Positions 19,743-31,440 of a DNA stretch of 64,000 nt are shown here, one piece after another (position 1 is the stretch's first letter; the number at the start of each line of letters is the position of its first letter). Source of the stretch: Diplonema japonicum (taxonomy: Eukaryota > Euglenozoa > Diplonemea > Diplonemida > Diplonemidae); assembly GCA_964019335.1 (NCBI GenBank), contig OZ025709.1, forward strand, positions 1 through 64,000. Reading direction: 5' to 3'. Below the pieces are notes generated by a model. The model was not told where the DNA came from and made no database searches. It worked only from the letters and a program-made list of their open reading frames with translations. The position numbers were made by a program, and so were the translations under genes.

Positions 19743-22000
19743 CTACAGCGTGCTGTGAACCAAAGGAGAGGGGGCAGGGAGCAGGGGCGACGTAACCGAG
19801 GTGCCTTGCAAGGGCGAGATTGAAGAGGAAGGGCCTCTGTTGCTGCGGTCAGGGGTGTGCTCTTGGAAGAGCGTGTTCAGCGAGATCTTGGACAACACGC
19901 TTGTTGTTGCAGTGGTGTTAATCGTGCTCTGGGTATAGGCACAGTGCTTATCACTCTGCGGGATAGGGGCTGGCCGAGTATGAGCCAGCGCGGCCTGAAG
20001 CACCTTAAGATTTTCGTGAGGGAAGTGATCGTTTACCATCTTGTGGGACACGATCAGTTCCTGCAGCTCGTCAAATGTCCGCCACACTGCAGTGTAATCC
20101 CACTTTTTCCGTCTCAGCACCTTGCTCTTCCGCACCTCCTCCCCGTCATCGTCCCTCAAGAAGTGCAGCACCCTTCCTAGCGGGTACATGTTCAACCGCG
20201 TCTCGTTCTCATCTTCCAGCACTCTCTTGTAGTGCGACTCGTATGCCTCGCGTCCTTCCCACGTCGGTGGCTCGCCGCTATCAATGTACTCCCCACACCC
20301 ACACGTCCCTAGCACATGGTGCTTGCACACATACGCATGCTTCGACAGGCACCGCATGATGTCGTCGCGTGCCTTCTGGATCGTCACCTGATTTTTGGTT
20401 TGGTTTGGGTTGGCACGTTTTATACCTCGCTCAGCCGTGGGATGATGTCCTTACCAAACACAACAGAGATCACGTAATCTCTGCAAACGTGCGCAAGAGC
20501 AGCGTCTCCCAAGCCACCAGGGGGCGAGAATGCATAGCACTTCAAAGTGGGATACTCCTCGCGCAGCATAACAGCCATCAAAGACGCAGTGCCTGCACCC
20601 AACGAGTGCCCCGTCAGCACCAGCTCGTACTGCCTGTTCGAGAGGTATTTCTCAAACACACCAGACGACCTCAGGTCCTCAATTATATTCTCCGCGACCA
20701 AGCATATCCCCTTGTGCGCCTGCCCAAGGATGTTGCCCTCTCCGTTCATGACGGGACGTTCTGCCGCTCTTGCGTCGGTGATGATGTCCTCCAAAGACAA
20801 GGTACCACGCAGTGCCACCACAAGCACGCCCTTCGTGTTGTCAAGCAACACTGAGTAAGGCGTGAAGCTGTCATCGTTGCGTGTGCTCGTTCGAACTATC
20901 TCCAACCCTGGCGACAGGGCGTGCTGCACTGTGGAGCTGCACTTGCAGTACGTTGCGTCCGAAGATAAGTATTTTCTAGCAAAGCACCTGGTCTTGCACA
21001 GCCCAAAGCACCCTTTGATACATCCTGAGTCAAGTATGTACATAGGCCACCCATAAGCAGCTAGCGAGACAGCCATGTATCCATGCAGCTCTTGGAAGAG
21101 GCTGTAAGTGTCACCGTGCTCGGCAGGCCCGTTGGGGTAGATGCTCTGGCAGGCGATGATGTCGTCAGTGTTGACCGACTGGCTCATTGTACTGTGCCTG
21201 TTGCTCACAAGGCGGGTGCCAGCAATCTTAGCGCTGCCGCCTTGTGGAAACTGGATACTGGGCTGTTCCGCCTCTGTGTTGAAGAGAGCTTTCTGTTCCC
21301 TGCGGAGAAGCACGAGGCCCACTAAGATGTCAGAAGGCACGAGGTCTGTATTCCTGAACATGTTGGCAAAGAGATCGGCTATTTCCTGGAAGGCCTCGTT
21401 CTGAACGGACACACAGCAGCAGGTCTTCTTTATGCGCTTGACCCACCTCTGGCGGTACTCGTCGCGGTAGCGTTCCGCGAAGCCGCGCTTGAAGGTCCGC
21501 CTGCCATTGGGGTCCCATGCCATGTAGCCCAGCATGAAGAAGGCGAGGGTGGTGACCCACTCGGAGGCAATCAGTCCGTCAAAAACAATTTGCTGGATTT
21601 TCTTGATATGCGTGATACCCTCACACTCGTTTCCCGTCCCTGTTGCCACGACCACCGACCCATAGATGGTCCACGCTAAGGTAACAATGCTCAGCGAGCA
21701 GCGGAAGCTAAGGATGGTGGCGATGTGGCGGCGTGCTGATGGCGTCAAGACCCCGCCCTTTCTCGATTCCCTTGCGAGGAATAGCTCTTCAATCCCAAAC
21801 AACGCGCACAGAACGCCCGCTCCCGCGAGATACACCTCCTGCGCTAAGGCCCCCTTGCACTCCCCATCTGCCCACCCTGCTAACAAAACACCTATCACGC
21901 AAACCCAAAATATTTTAATCCCCGCCATCACCAGCGGCAGCAAGATAAAGTCATCGCTCCCTACGTACCACCGCCTGCGGAGGAACGTCAGGGCTGGCAT
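19743..22000 (-). CDS. sn1-specific diacylglycerol lipase (DAGL-type), two exons
   Basis: Exons 22000-20426 and 20387-19743, a 38-nt intron, 739 aa. The N terminus (MPALTFLRRRWYVGSDD) closely resembles animal DAGL and precedes about four membrane helices in residues 20-185. The class 3 lipase domain has the nucleophile S466 in G-H-S-L-G and a likely catalytic D518 in GKDIIPRLS, plus a late His-rich stretch. The C-terminal tail is Ser/Thr/Pro-rich. DAGL hydrolyses sn-1 of diacylglycerol to 2-acylglycerol at the plasma membrane. The ATG follows a long pyrimidine tract and an AACAG by 7 nt. The intron sits right after the catalytic domain core. Confidence 0.9.
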
Positions 22001-22030
22001 CCTGTGCCTGTTAGCGTGAATGAAGAAAAA
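21996..22030 (-). promoter_or_regulatory. Candidate trans-splice acceptor before the lipase gene
   Basis: On the minus strand a long pyrimidine-rich stretch ends in CGCTAACAG (AG at 22008-22009), 7 nt before the ATG. A cis intron in the 5' UTR is the alternative, but the upstream gene's stop is only 145 nt away. Confidence 0.45.
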
Positions 22031-22145
22031 AGAAGAAAAAAAGAGACATTTACGAAAGAAAAAGAAAGAGACAAAAAAAGCAAACTGGGAAACTCAAGCA
22101 ACGCAAACGGAATAACTAAACAACGCAATGTGAAAGTGGAAACCT

Positions 22146-23868
22146 TCAAACGTCCAAGCTGCTATCCGAGTCGTTGCTGTCGCTTGCGTGGCTGGCCATG
22201 GCCTTGGGGGGTGAGGGGTCTGTATGCGAGGGGATGGTGTTTTCGCTGTCGGAGGGAAGCTTTCTGGCCCAGCCACCGCCGAGAAGCCTGTGCCAGTCAC
22301 CCTTCCTCTCTACGAAGTGCAGGTCCTTGGTGGTTGTCGTGTTTGATATCGGGTACAAGACAGGAGAGCCCAGTACGGGTCGGAGCCTCACTGAAGGTGA
22401 CGCAAGGCAGCCGAGCGATAGCACCTGAGGGGGTGCACTCTGGATGCGGCACACGACAGAAGTCGGCCACGTCCATGTGGCACCCGACTCATGGACGAGC
22501 TGCACTCTATTGAAGGCAGGTGGGAACGTCTTCTTCACTCTTGCTTGTTGCCCTATGTACGCAGCCATGTTTACGTCCCACCCTAGACCCTTGTCCTCCT
22601 CACAGCACCTCTTCACCTCATCTTCGCCACACGACACAACAACGTCGTCACCCATGCACACCCTAGTGCGCCCCGTCATGTCCTGCACTTCCTTCTTCGT
22701 CAGCTTCAGAATCTTCAAGACATCAGCTAAGAACTTTTTAAGGTACTTGCCTGTCCTGATCTGCTCGGAGCAGGTGTCCACACCGATCCCCGGCCCAGGT
22801 GTGACGCCGTAAGACGCAAGCCTCTTGAGCACGGGTATAGATATAGGGTCCGTTGGACTCTTGCATCTGTGAAGGGTTGGGTCACCAGTCAACATACCTC
22901 AACAGGAATTCACGAAGAACCGAACTGCACATCTCGGGCGACAGCACCACGTAGCCATGCAGTTCTGTGAGTCCGATGGAACCATCCAGCTCTGTGAGTC
23001 CAGCAGAGCCCTTCAGCTTATGCGAACGCTGCTTAAAGGCGTCCGCCCTGCTCTGGTGGGCTGCCTTGAGGTCCTCCGCCAACAAGAAGATCCCCACGAA
23101 ATCTGCTGCCGCCTGTGCGTCCAGCGAGTGGCTCCTCCCCTTGACGTCTATCCCGTCGCAAAGCTTAAGCGTGTCGAACAGCAGGTTCACGAAGGCTGTC
23201 TTGTTGGCGTCTTGAGCCAGCTGTTCGGATATATCCTGCAGGGAGGGCTCGCCGCCGATAGGGATCTTGTACGCCCTGAAGAGCGTGACAGTGGAGGGGC
23301 TGAGGGTGGTGATGCAGGGGTTGTAGGAGGGTGCGAGGAGGGTAAGTAGACGTTGGATGAACTTTTGTATTCCATTGGGAATGTTCTTGAGAGCTGTACA
23401 TAGTGCAGCGGGAGTGAGGGAAGAGGCCTTACCGAGGGAGAGGAGCATGGCGTGCGTGTCCTGCGGGGCCCCGGTAAGGGCGGACGCGGGGGTGAGCCTT
23501 TTTCTGATTTTCCAGTCGATATCTGGACTGCTTATAGTGGTGACTGTTGATGAGCTCATTGTGCTGACACTACTCGAGAGGGAGAGTGGGCTGCCCCCTG
23601 CTTCAAGGTCGCCCTGTACATTGCAGCTAGGTAAGTCCAATGTGAGGCCCTTACCCTTACCACGTAAACGTAGAAGCTCCTTCCACATAACTCTGCGATG
23701 CATGTACCTTTCTATCCCTAGTTCTGCTTGTAAATCCTCCTTGGTAAGAACCTCTAATGCACTCCCATTGACACCTTGTGCTTGGAAAAGGGGGGAAAGA
23801 TCTTCAAGCCCGATCACCCCTAGCCACGTACAGGCTTCCTCAACACTCCACTCTTGGTAACTTGACAT
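22146..23868 (-). CDS. SAM-domain protein with a Mind-bomb-like SH3 module, two exons
   Basis: Exons 23868-22898 and 22866-22146, a 31-nt intron (the shortest I can support here), 563 aa. Residues about 5-70 form a sterile alpha motif (W-S-V-E-E-A-C-T-W-L ... L-G-I). A Ser-rich linker follows, then a helical region of about 200 residues that I do not recognise. Residues about 400-480 (V-x-M-G-D-D-V-V ... W-D-V-N-M ... W-T-W-P) resemble the SH3-like repeat of Mind bomb E3 ligases. The tail has short Asp/Ser repeats. The protein is probably a scaffold. No RING is seen, so a ligase role is not supported. It lies 145 nt upstream of the lipase gene. Confidence 0.7.
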
Positions 23869-24334
23869 GTACCTATGAAAAGAGGGGGGGGAGGAAACGT
23901 AAAAAAGATATTTAAAAAAAAAAGAAACCTTTTAATAAAAAACAGTGGGGGAAGGGGGAGTTTTCCTTTTTTTCATTTTCTTATTTCCGCCCCCCCCCCC
24001 CCCACCCCCCTTTTTGTTGTACATTTGGGTTTTTTTTTTTCTCTTTTCTTTTTCTTCTTTTACTTTTATATTTACCTCCCCCCACCCTCCATTCCAGGTT
24101 GGCGCAAGAAAACGCAGAAGCCTTCATGTCAAGATGCCTAAAAGAGAAAGAGGAAATGGCCGTTGTTTGTACGTGCCGGGTCGACCCGAAACACGTTGCC
24201 AACGTTCCCCTTTTGTTTAGACAAGTCAAAGACTCGTTCTTGCTTGGTAGAGCATTCCAATTTGGGGGGAAAGAAAAAAAAACTCATAGTAAAAGACAAT
24301 CCCACTCGAGGACAGCCTCTTGTGGTGTGAGTTC
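23869..24334. other. Intergenic DNA with one dispersed 60-bp repeat copy
   Basis: T-, C- and A-runs up to 24100, then a less biased stretch that contains the repeat at 24181-24244 (described separately). No gene model can be supported. Confidence 0.5.
24181..24244 (+). repeat. Dispersed 60-bp repeat, copy 1
   Basis: This segment matches 28325-28390 in inverted orientation with two or three mismatches, and 37584-37623 over its last 40 bp. All copies keep the core CTTTTGTTTA and CAAGTCAAAGACTC. On the minus strand the copies keep an open frame starting QE-x-V-F-D-L. The origin is unknown. Confidence 0.8.
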
Positions 24335-24640
24335 CTATCTATTAATGCTCCCCTTCTGGAGCATAGCCTTCGTTCCTATTGTCGCCTTTAAAGCTTTTCG
24401 TAGTCTCGACACGCGTTCTTTCTTGTATGTCCCTTTCAACTCCTGTAGCTTTTGCGCTGTCTGTCTTGATGCGAAGATCGGTCTCCTGTTAAAGCCTATT
24501 GCAGCCTTGCCTCCGATCGCTGTGAGCGACTTGACCCTCTTTGCCCCGTCCGCAGGGAAGGGGCGTCTTATCCGTCTCGTTCTGCACACTGCGTTGGCTC
24601 TCTCCACCAACAGCTTGATTCTGCGTGCCTTCCTCTGCAT
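24335..24640 (-). CDS. Small Lys/Arg-rich hypothetical protein (101 aa)
   Basis: The ORF runs from an ATG to a stop. It is strongly basic, with RKARRIK, RTRRIRR and helical LRKALKATIGTK segments, so it may bind RNA or DNA. No family recognised. The ATG sits inside CATGCAG, so an alternative reading is an exon starting after a 29-nt intron with a GTAAGT donor. A diverged copy of its C-terminal region is present at the window end (63900-64000), so it belongs to a small repeated family. Confidence 0.45.
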   Translation of the reverse strand: MQRKARRIKLLVERANAVCRTRRIRRPFPADGAKRVKSLTAIGGKAAIGFNRRPIFASRQTAQKLQELKGTYKKERVSRLRKALKATIGTKAMLQKGSINR

Positions 24641-25283
24641 GTTGTAGACTCCCAGTGACTTACCGGTTGTCTCCTCCAAAAAAAGAAGAAGAAAAACATG
24701 CGGCACCCCTCGCTTTTCTCTCGCCCCTTTGTAATATTGTACTAGTTAGACAAAGAAAGAAAGAAAGAAAGAAACACGCACACTTCCACAAAAAAGACCT
24801 TGGTCCAATGGATAAAAACAACTTTTTGTTTCCGACAGATAAGCAGTTCCTCGAGTCATGGAATAACACAAATTTTAAAAACTTTGCCGTTTTATTTTTT
24901 AAAGTTCTTTTTTTTATAGTTTTTCGCTCGAGCAAAAAAAGAGGAACAAAAATTAAGTGCAAAAAAGATTTTTTAAATAAAAGGGGGGGGGGGAGAAAAG
25001 AAAAACTCGATAAAATTGAAGTGTGCAGAGGGTTGCTCACCGTTTTCCTATAAAGAAAAAAAAAGTTTTTTTTTTTTGAAAAGTCGAATTTTAGTCAGAA
25101 AAGAAGAAAAAAAATAAAAAAAATAAAAATAAAAAGAAATTCCCCATGGGGTGTCAAGGTGCTTTTTCGGTAACCTATGTTCATTTCCCCTTTCTGAAAG
25201 AATCCCTAAAGATCAAAGGCTTCTAACACTGCGGAGCGAAAAAATCCACCCCTCTCTCTCCCCCCTTCTCCCCGCGCTGTTTT
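24641..25283. other. Intergenic DNA, no gene seen
   Basis: Contains a (GAAA)n run near 24755-24775 and many A/T homopolymers. There is no convincing exon on either strand. Confidence 0.5.
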
Positions 25284-25895
25284 TCATTCGGATTTATCGC
25301 TCTTTCTACTGAGATCTAGCTCGTTCTCAGCATTCAGCAAATGTCTCGAGTTGAAACGGAGCCAAGTCTGTGTGAAGCCCAGCGCGTCCTCGGGCTTGTC
25401 CTGCAGCAAGGCAGACATCAGTTCGTCAATGAGGAAGTGCAGCTTTGTTTCAACTATGTAATCATTGCACTGTAATTTTTTTCTTTTTGTCCCCCCCCCC
25501 CGTACCTCACTCCCTTCCACATGTTTCAGCAGGTCTCTTGGGTCAGTTGTAGATGCGAGCATTTCTGCTTTATCCAACGTTTCCTGCTTTGTGAGATCTG
25601 CCCAGAAGTACTCGTCGGGCTTTGCTGGTTTCTGTCAGGGTGATGTGGAACTTCTTGTGCATACATTTTTTAAAATATCCTGCAGGACCACCTCAAACAC
25701 AGGCGTCACCCCGGAAGCGGCAAGCCAGTCCCGGTCCTCTTTCTCCTTCTCTTGTGGCGACTTGGTTTTGATGTCCATATGTGCCGAATTCTCCCTCGCA
25801 GGGGGCCTGTGGTGCTCCTCCTCTTCAGGCGGAGCGATTTTGTTATTGTTCGGGGTGAGCACCATAAGCTCAGGAACTTCTGCATTCCCGGACAT
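25284..25895 (-). CDS. Protein with RIIa/DPY-30-like docking helices, three exons
   Basis: Exons 25895-25665, 25631-25506 and 25469-25284, with 33- and 36-nt introns; all exons end in phase 0; 180 aa. The N terminus is acidic and Pro-rich. Residues about 60-95 (V-F-E-V-V-L-Q-D-I-L ... KP-x-x-P-D-E-Y-F) look like a DPY-30/RIIa dimerisation helix pair. A second similar unit lies at about 122-158 (L-H-F-L-I-D-E-L-M ... KPEDALGFTQTWL). Such modules dock to amphipathic helices in radial spokes, dynein regulators or histone methylase complexes. A ciliary role is possible but not shown. CCCCCCAG directly precedes the ATG. Confidence 0.7.
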
Positions 25896-26055
25896 CTGGG
25901 GGGTTTTTTTTTTTTGTGTGTAGCCTAGTGGGAAACATGGTGGGGAAGAAAAAAAAAGAGAAAAAAAAAAATGGGGGAAACAAAAAAATATTATTTTTTT
26001 TAAGGTGTAAATGTGTTCTTCTTTTTTTTTTTTTTTTGCCCATCTTCCCTTTCTT

Positions 26056-26260
26056 TTACTTCTTCTTCACGGGCATCTTCCCGCACCCAGTCTCCCACCA
26101 CGACGCATGGATGTTTTCAAGAATATTCTGAGAGGAGGGGGATTTCTTTTTTTTTTTTTAATACCTGTTTTGCATAATGTGGCAACCTCGGCCCGATTCC
26201 AGTTGCAAGTTTGTCCATTTCCTTCAGTTTCGCGCAGTCCTTCGCGTTGCTTGGTGCCAT
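26056..26260 (-). CDS. Tiny spliced gene (55 aa), function unknown
   Basis: Exons 26260-26165 and 26127-26056 with a 37-nt intron. Both exons are in phase 0 and are far less homopolymeric than their surroundings. The product starts MAPSNAKDC, has a basic amphipathic middle and ends with a W-W-E-T-G-C-G-K motif and a short basic tail. No family recognised; mitochondrial complex accessory proteins have this size, but there is no specific match. The stop lies 160 nt upstream of the next gene. Confidence 0.5.
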
Positions 26261-27819
26261 TCTCTCCTTTTTTTTTTTTTATTCTCCGTTCCCTGTGGGT
26301 GGCTCCCGTTGTTCTGTGCAAAATCATCATAATAGCGGGTGTGGGGTGGGAGGGGGAGGGGAGAGAGGGAGTTTGCTGCTAAAACTACTTCAAACTAGTG
26401 CTGTATGCTTGTGATCCCAACACTATAGGGAGGGGGAGATAAAAAAAAAAGGAGGGGAGAGGGAGAAAATAATAGAAAGGACGCGTAACAATAAGAAACT
26501 GATTTTTAGGGGGTGGGGGGTGTGGACCCTTTTTCCCCCCTTTTGCCCTCCTGCGAATGGAGGGTGCACGCATTCGAGGCCAATAAGGTTTCAGCAAAGC
26601 CAAGGGATCAAGCACAATGACCCACCTGGGGTACCAGGAAGACTGCCCCTGGTTACGGGTCATTATGGCCAGTAGCTGTTCTGTTATTTACCCTAAAAAA
26701 AAAAACAAAAAAAAAAAAAAGACGAAACAGACCCCCCTGGGCAGTAGACAAAGAAGAATAGTGGGTTCCGCCATTTGAATGGATCATTCGCCGTGCCTCT
26801 GGGGTGGTGGTAGAAGCAAAAAACTACCTCCAAGCTTGCTATGAATAGACACAAAAGTATAAGAGGCAAAGCCTTTGTGAGACTTTATAAATAATGTCAT
26901 TTCTGTTAACAAGTGCTCTGGGAAACTATGTTGGCTTAAGACACGCATCGCATAAGCCCCAACTTTTTTTTTTCCTTAAGTTTTTTCATGTTTCCTTCGT
27001 TTTTATTTTAGTCATTCTTTTTTTTTTTTTTTTTTGGATTCTTTTTTTTTTTTTTTCCTCTTCTTTTTTTTTGAAACACACTATCACACTTTTCTTTCTT
27101 TTTCCCCCCCTTCTCTCCTCACCTCTGCTTTTTCTTTTTTTTTTTTTTTTTTTTTGATAGTTTTGGTCAAGTATCTTTTTCCTTTTTTCTTCTTTTTTTT
27201 CCCCCCATAGTACCCAAGGTTAACCGATCACCCACGGGTTTTTAATTTCAATTGAAAGGCGGGTATTCTATTCGTCTCCCGGGCTTCCCAGATACACAAA
27301 CCCGACCAGGGAGCATCAAAATGACTTTGAAAAGGGTTATTTTCCAGAAAAGCTGTTTTTTTCGTTTTTTTTTTGGCGGGTTTTTTAAAAAAAAAAAAAA
27401 ATCAAAAATCAATAATTAAAACGGGAGGAGAGCATGCAACCATCCATCATTAACCCGACTATGATCGAAAAATCTAAAATTGCTCGGGTCGGGTTCAAAG
27501 GTGATCGGATGTTTTTTTTTCCTTGTTTATTTATTTATGCGCAAAATGGGTTTGCCAGATTTTTGAACTTTTTACCCGAAATTTAGTAAATTCGCCTTCC
27601 CTTCTTTTTTTCTTTTTTCTTTTTTCTTTTTTCTTTTTTTTTTTTCTTTCTTTTTTCAGTTTCAGCATCATTGGTTCTGGGGAAGGGGTAAAAAGAAAAT
27701 CCAGAAGAGTCGTAGTTTTAAGAAACAAAAGGTTGATGTTGATTGAGATAAGAAAAAACGAAGAGGAAACCAAGGGGAAGAAAAAGAAAAAATAAATAAA
27801 ATATATGAGTTAAAAGGAG

Positions 27820-27985
27820 GCCGGTGTTGGCGGCGCCCTGCACAAGAACTGTATACTTGATTGGGCGCACCGCGGCCGAGTTGTAGCTTCTTCTGCGTTC
27901 CGCGTCGTGTCCTTAATGCGTGCGGTGTACAGCTCAACCCCAGCCGGGGTGTCCCGGCAAACCCGCTCGTGCAGTTTGCTGCCTG
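27820..27985 (-). repeat. GC-rich gene-fragment repeat, copy 1
   Basis: The minus-strand reading contains a R-I-K-D-T-T-R-N-A-E-E-A-like stretch with no start codon. About 85 bp matches the island at 34527-34610, where the stretch reads R-I-K-D-T-A-Q-N-A-E-E-A. It is probably a fragment of a repeated gene or element. Confidence 0.55.
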
Positions 27986-28324
27986 TTCGTCACCCTGAAA
28001 ATAAAAAATAAAAGAAACCACACCAAAAGTAAGGGGCATAGTCAGGTACTAATCACCATGGATTTTTGAAAACCTGACTCAAGGAGCAATTTTTAGGGCT
28101 TTTCCAACCAAGCAGTGGACCAATTTCCCACTTTGTTGTCATAAAAAACCCCCGATGGCGACCTGCTAGACCTGAATACGGACCGAAGGGGAGAGAAAAA
28201 AGAGAGGGAAGACAAACGAAAGAAAAAAAAAGAAAAAAAAAACATCGCTGTAAAAAAAACCAGCTGACAAAACTTTTTTTTTGGGGGGGGGAAAACAATA
28301 ATGTTCCTATTTCATCAGGGCCCC

Positions 28325-28390
28325 GAGCAAGAAGGAGTCTTTGACTTGTCTAAACAAAAGGGGAACGTTGGCAACGTGTTTCGGGTTGAC
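28325..28390 (-). repeat. Dispersed 60-bp repeat, copy 2 (inverted)
   Basis: Reverse complement of 24181-24244 with two or three mismatches across more than 60 bp. No flanking similarity extends beyond it. Confidence 0.8.
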
Positions 28391-28688
28391 AAACTTCCTC
28401 TAGGTTTTACCCGGCACTTTCGAGCACACTGTGATTTTTTTTTTCCCCCGTTTTATCACGTAACTGATGAAAGTCCTCTGTGCTTGTCACCAAGACGTTC
28501 AGGTTCTCAGGTTTAATTGGTGTCCGTACCTCGTATGTCATATCCCTTTGAAAAATTCCTGAACTCGAAAAAATTCACCCATAAATTGAGGCCTACCGCA
28601 AGTACAAAAAAAATTCGCCGGTCTACGAAAAAAAAAAAAAAAAATTGTTTTCTTACCGGGGGCCGTGTTTTCACTCTATTTTTTCCCG

Positions 28689-28727
<39 letters not shown>

Positions 28728-31440
28728 TTCAAAGAATAGGCAAGTTATTTCTTTGTGCACAACGGCTACAAATGATTAACAAAAGTGGATCCGTTCATCA
28801 TTATAAAAGAAAAAAAAATCTGGTCAGCACAACTAACCTTGCTGTTTTCGACGGTAGGCTCACCTCGAAAGTCAGGAAACTCTTTTTTTTTTCCCTTACT
28901 TTTTTGTCCTCTTTTTCTCTTTGCTTTTTCTTTTTTTTTTTCTGGACAAAAGATTATTATTAAGCAAATTAAACACGAAAAAAGAGAAAACAAACCTGCT
29001 ATTCTGGAGGAAGGGTAAGGATGGAAAAAAAAAAGTACAAGAAATATAAAAAAAAAAAAAAAATTACTATTGTTTGCCGTGTTTTGCTATGTACATAGCT
29101 TGGAATGCAATTAGCGAGATGAGGTGTTTTTTTCCACCTGAAGCAAACTGGGCAGGCTCGCCTCTGCTCCATAAGCTTTAAAAAAAAAAAAAAAAAGCGA
29201 CGTTTAAGGGCAAAATCCACCTTGAGGACCACCCTTAAAATGAAAGAGGATCAGGGCGCATCATTCCATACCTCTTCTCTCACACGGGGGAAGGGGGGGG
29301 GGGGGGACTGAGCTAAAAGGAGAGGTAGATTCTTTTTTTCTTTTTCTTTTTTCTTTTTCTTTTTCATAAAAAATTATTTTTGTTTTTAACATGAGTGGAA
29401 CACCTTTTCCAGAACTGTCTGTGACAGGGTGACGGGTGCACAAGAATAAGGCAAACCTTGACCGGCTGTCATCAGCTGCACAAACAGACCTCTAAAAACA
29501 TGGGGTAACATGGATCACGAGGGGCCCGAACCCAAAAATTCAAATAGAGATAAATCTTTTTCAGCTTTTTCTAATGAAAGCGACATGCGGTGTGCATCTC
29601 GACGAAGAGAGGTCAACAGCGAACAAACACATTTGATGTACTTCTTTACAACTCCATGTTACCCCCCCTCCCCCCACCTGAAAATACTGATCATCTCGTA
29701 TCTGCAGCTTTCCCCCCTCCTAATCTTTTTTTTTTTTGTTTTTTTTTTTGTTTTTTACAGTAGTCAGGGCTGACCTCCCACCCAGCTTCCTATCAACTTG
29801 AGTTGGTACTCATTTACCCGCTACACTTTCTTTCTAACTCATTGACTAACAAAAAAAAAAAAAAAAAGTCGGTTGATTTGTGATTGTGTGCACAGCCGCT
29901 ACAATAAAAAAAAAGAATTCTAAATTTGCTTTTTTGTTCCCGTCTCTCTCCCAAGTGGTTAGTACTTTTTGCTAACCACTCACGGCCCACTCAGACACGG
30001 GGAAAAGAAGAAGAAGAAAAAGGGTTGTGATATAGCCTTGCTAAACATCGAGACTGCTGTCCTTTTGATTTGTTAGGTGAAGGGGGGGGGTGGGATATCT
30101 TTTTTTTTTTATCTCGCTCTATTCTGAAATTACTTCACCGGCTGCATTGTACCCTTGTCACCCCCCCCCCCCCCCCCCCCCAGCACCTCGTGGTAAAATA
30201 ATTTCAGAACCAGTAAAGTTATTACGGCAGTAAATAGCTATTACCCCCCCCCCCCCCCCCGACCCGGAATTGTGACCTTCTTCAAAAAGTGAGTTTAAAA
30301 ATATATGTATATAACTCCGAGAGATAAAAAAAAGACACAGTAAAACTCATGAATGAAAGAAAAAAAATGAAAGGAGAGAGCGAACAGAGGAAAAAAAATA
30401 TAAAGATTTGAGTTAAAAGTTATTGTGAGACACCTCTCCCCGATCCTTTATGCAACGGCTACCTTCGTGATGCTGGGCCTTCACCTCTAATATCCATAAC
30501 AAAAAAGACTGTCCTTCCTCTGACTAACACCCCCCTTTAAAAAAACTTTTGACACACACCTAAAGGTAAGCTCATTGTTCAGATTTCTTTCCCTCGAGAC
30601 ATGTATTTCGTGCCCTTAAGTTCATATTTGGAAAAAAATCTTTTTTTTTTTTTTTTTTTTTTTTTATTTGTGCGAATATCGGCTATTTCTTTCGTGTTGT
30701 TTCAGAAAAAGAAAAAAAAAAATGCAAAAACAGGAATCCGAACATCAGATTTTCTTTTTCTTCCCTGGGAGGGGTATTTATAAACGAGCCCATTATGTTC
30801 CTCTTCCTTCCCTCTATTCCAGCTGAACGACTGACTTGTCTGTTCGATTGCAAAAAAAAAGAAAAAAAAATTATTTTTAATAAAATCTGATGGGTTTGTT
30901 TCATTCAATGAAAGCCGGGACTAAATTTTCGATGATCCCCCTGCACTTGCGCAATATCAAGTGAACAATGAGTCCCGCCCCACCCATTGGAAAAAACCCA
31001 GCTCGAATTAAATTGTAAAGATTTGAAAAAAAAAGACGAGGCATTTGTCTACCTTAAGAGAGTCAAGTCATAAATACTCCAGGGGAAAAGAGACCACTGC
31101 TGGTGCCTCCTTCCCTCACATTTTTTCTTCTTCTTTTTTTTTTAATTCACTCTTCGTCATTTTCTTCGCTCACTATGCCTCATAATTTAACGCAAAAACG
31201 CCCATAATTTTACTAGTTAAAATATGAGATTTTGGAGTTAAATTATGGGGTTGCGAGTGAAAAAAAATGGGTTTTGTCGTGGAAAGAAATGTACCAGGGG
31301 GCTATTTTGACTATTTTTGCCATCTGAGGCTCAAATAAGTGCCTTACTTCCCCTTTAAATGCCACGGCGAAATAGCTATTACCTTAGGGAAATCCCCAAA
31401 AAAGCTGACCCGTGTGAGAAAAACAGCAGTGAAAGCAGTG

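Larger units (their letters stand above)
26261..31440. other. Gene-poor, homopolymer-rich DNA
   Basis: Dominated by T-, A-, C- and G-runs. Apparent ORFs are poly-Phe or poly-Lys artefacts. Short GC-richer islands occur near 26560-26660, 27225-27510, 27820-27985, 28320-28400 and 29400-29640. The 28.3 kb island and the 27.9 kb island are copies of dispersed repeats described separately. I see no tRNA, rRNA or complete protein gene. Confidence 0.5.

Noticed and set aside
24099-24647. A 182-codon plus-strand ORF over the 24.2-24.6 kb region
   Set aside because: No motif and opposite to all other genes; it overlaps the dispersed repeat and the antisense of the Lys/Arg-rich ORF.
27223-27510. Short inverted matches (CGATCACC / GGTGATCG) as a MITE
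   Set aside because: Only 8-10 bp match, with no extended arms and no target duplication.
28640-28730. Long A runs as poly(A) tails of further retrocopies
   Set aside because: Homopolymers of 15-45 nt are everywhere here, including inside introns and before start codons, so a run alone is not evidence.
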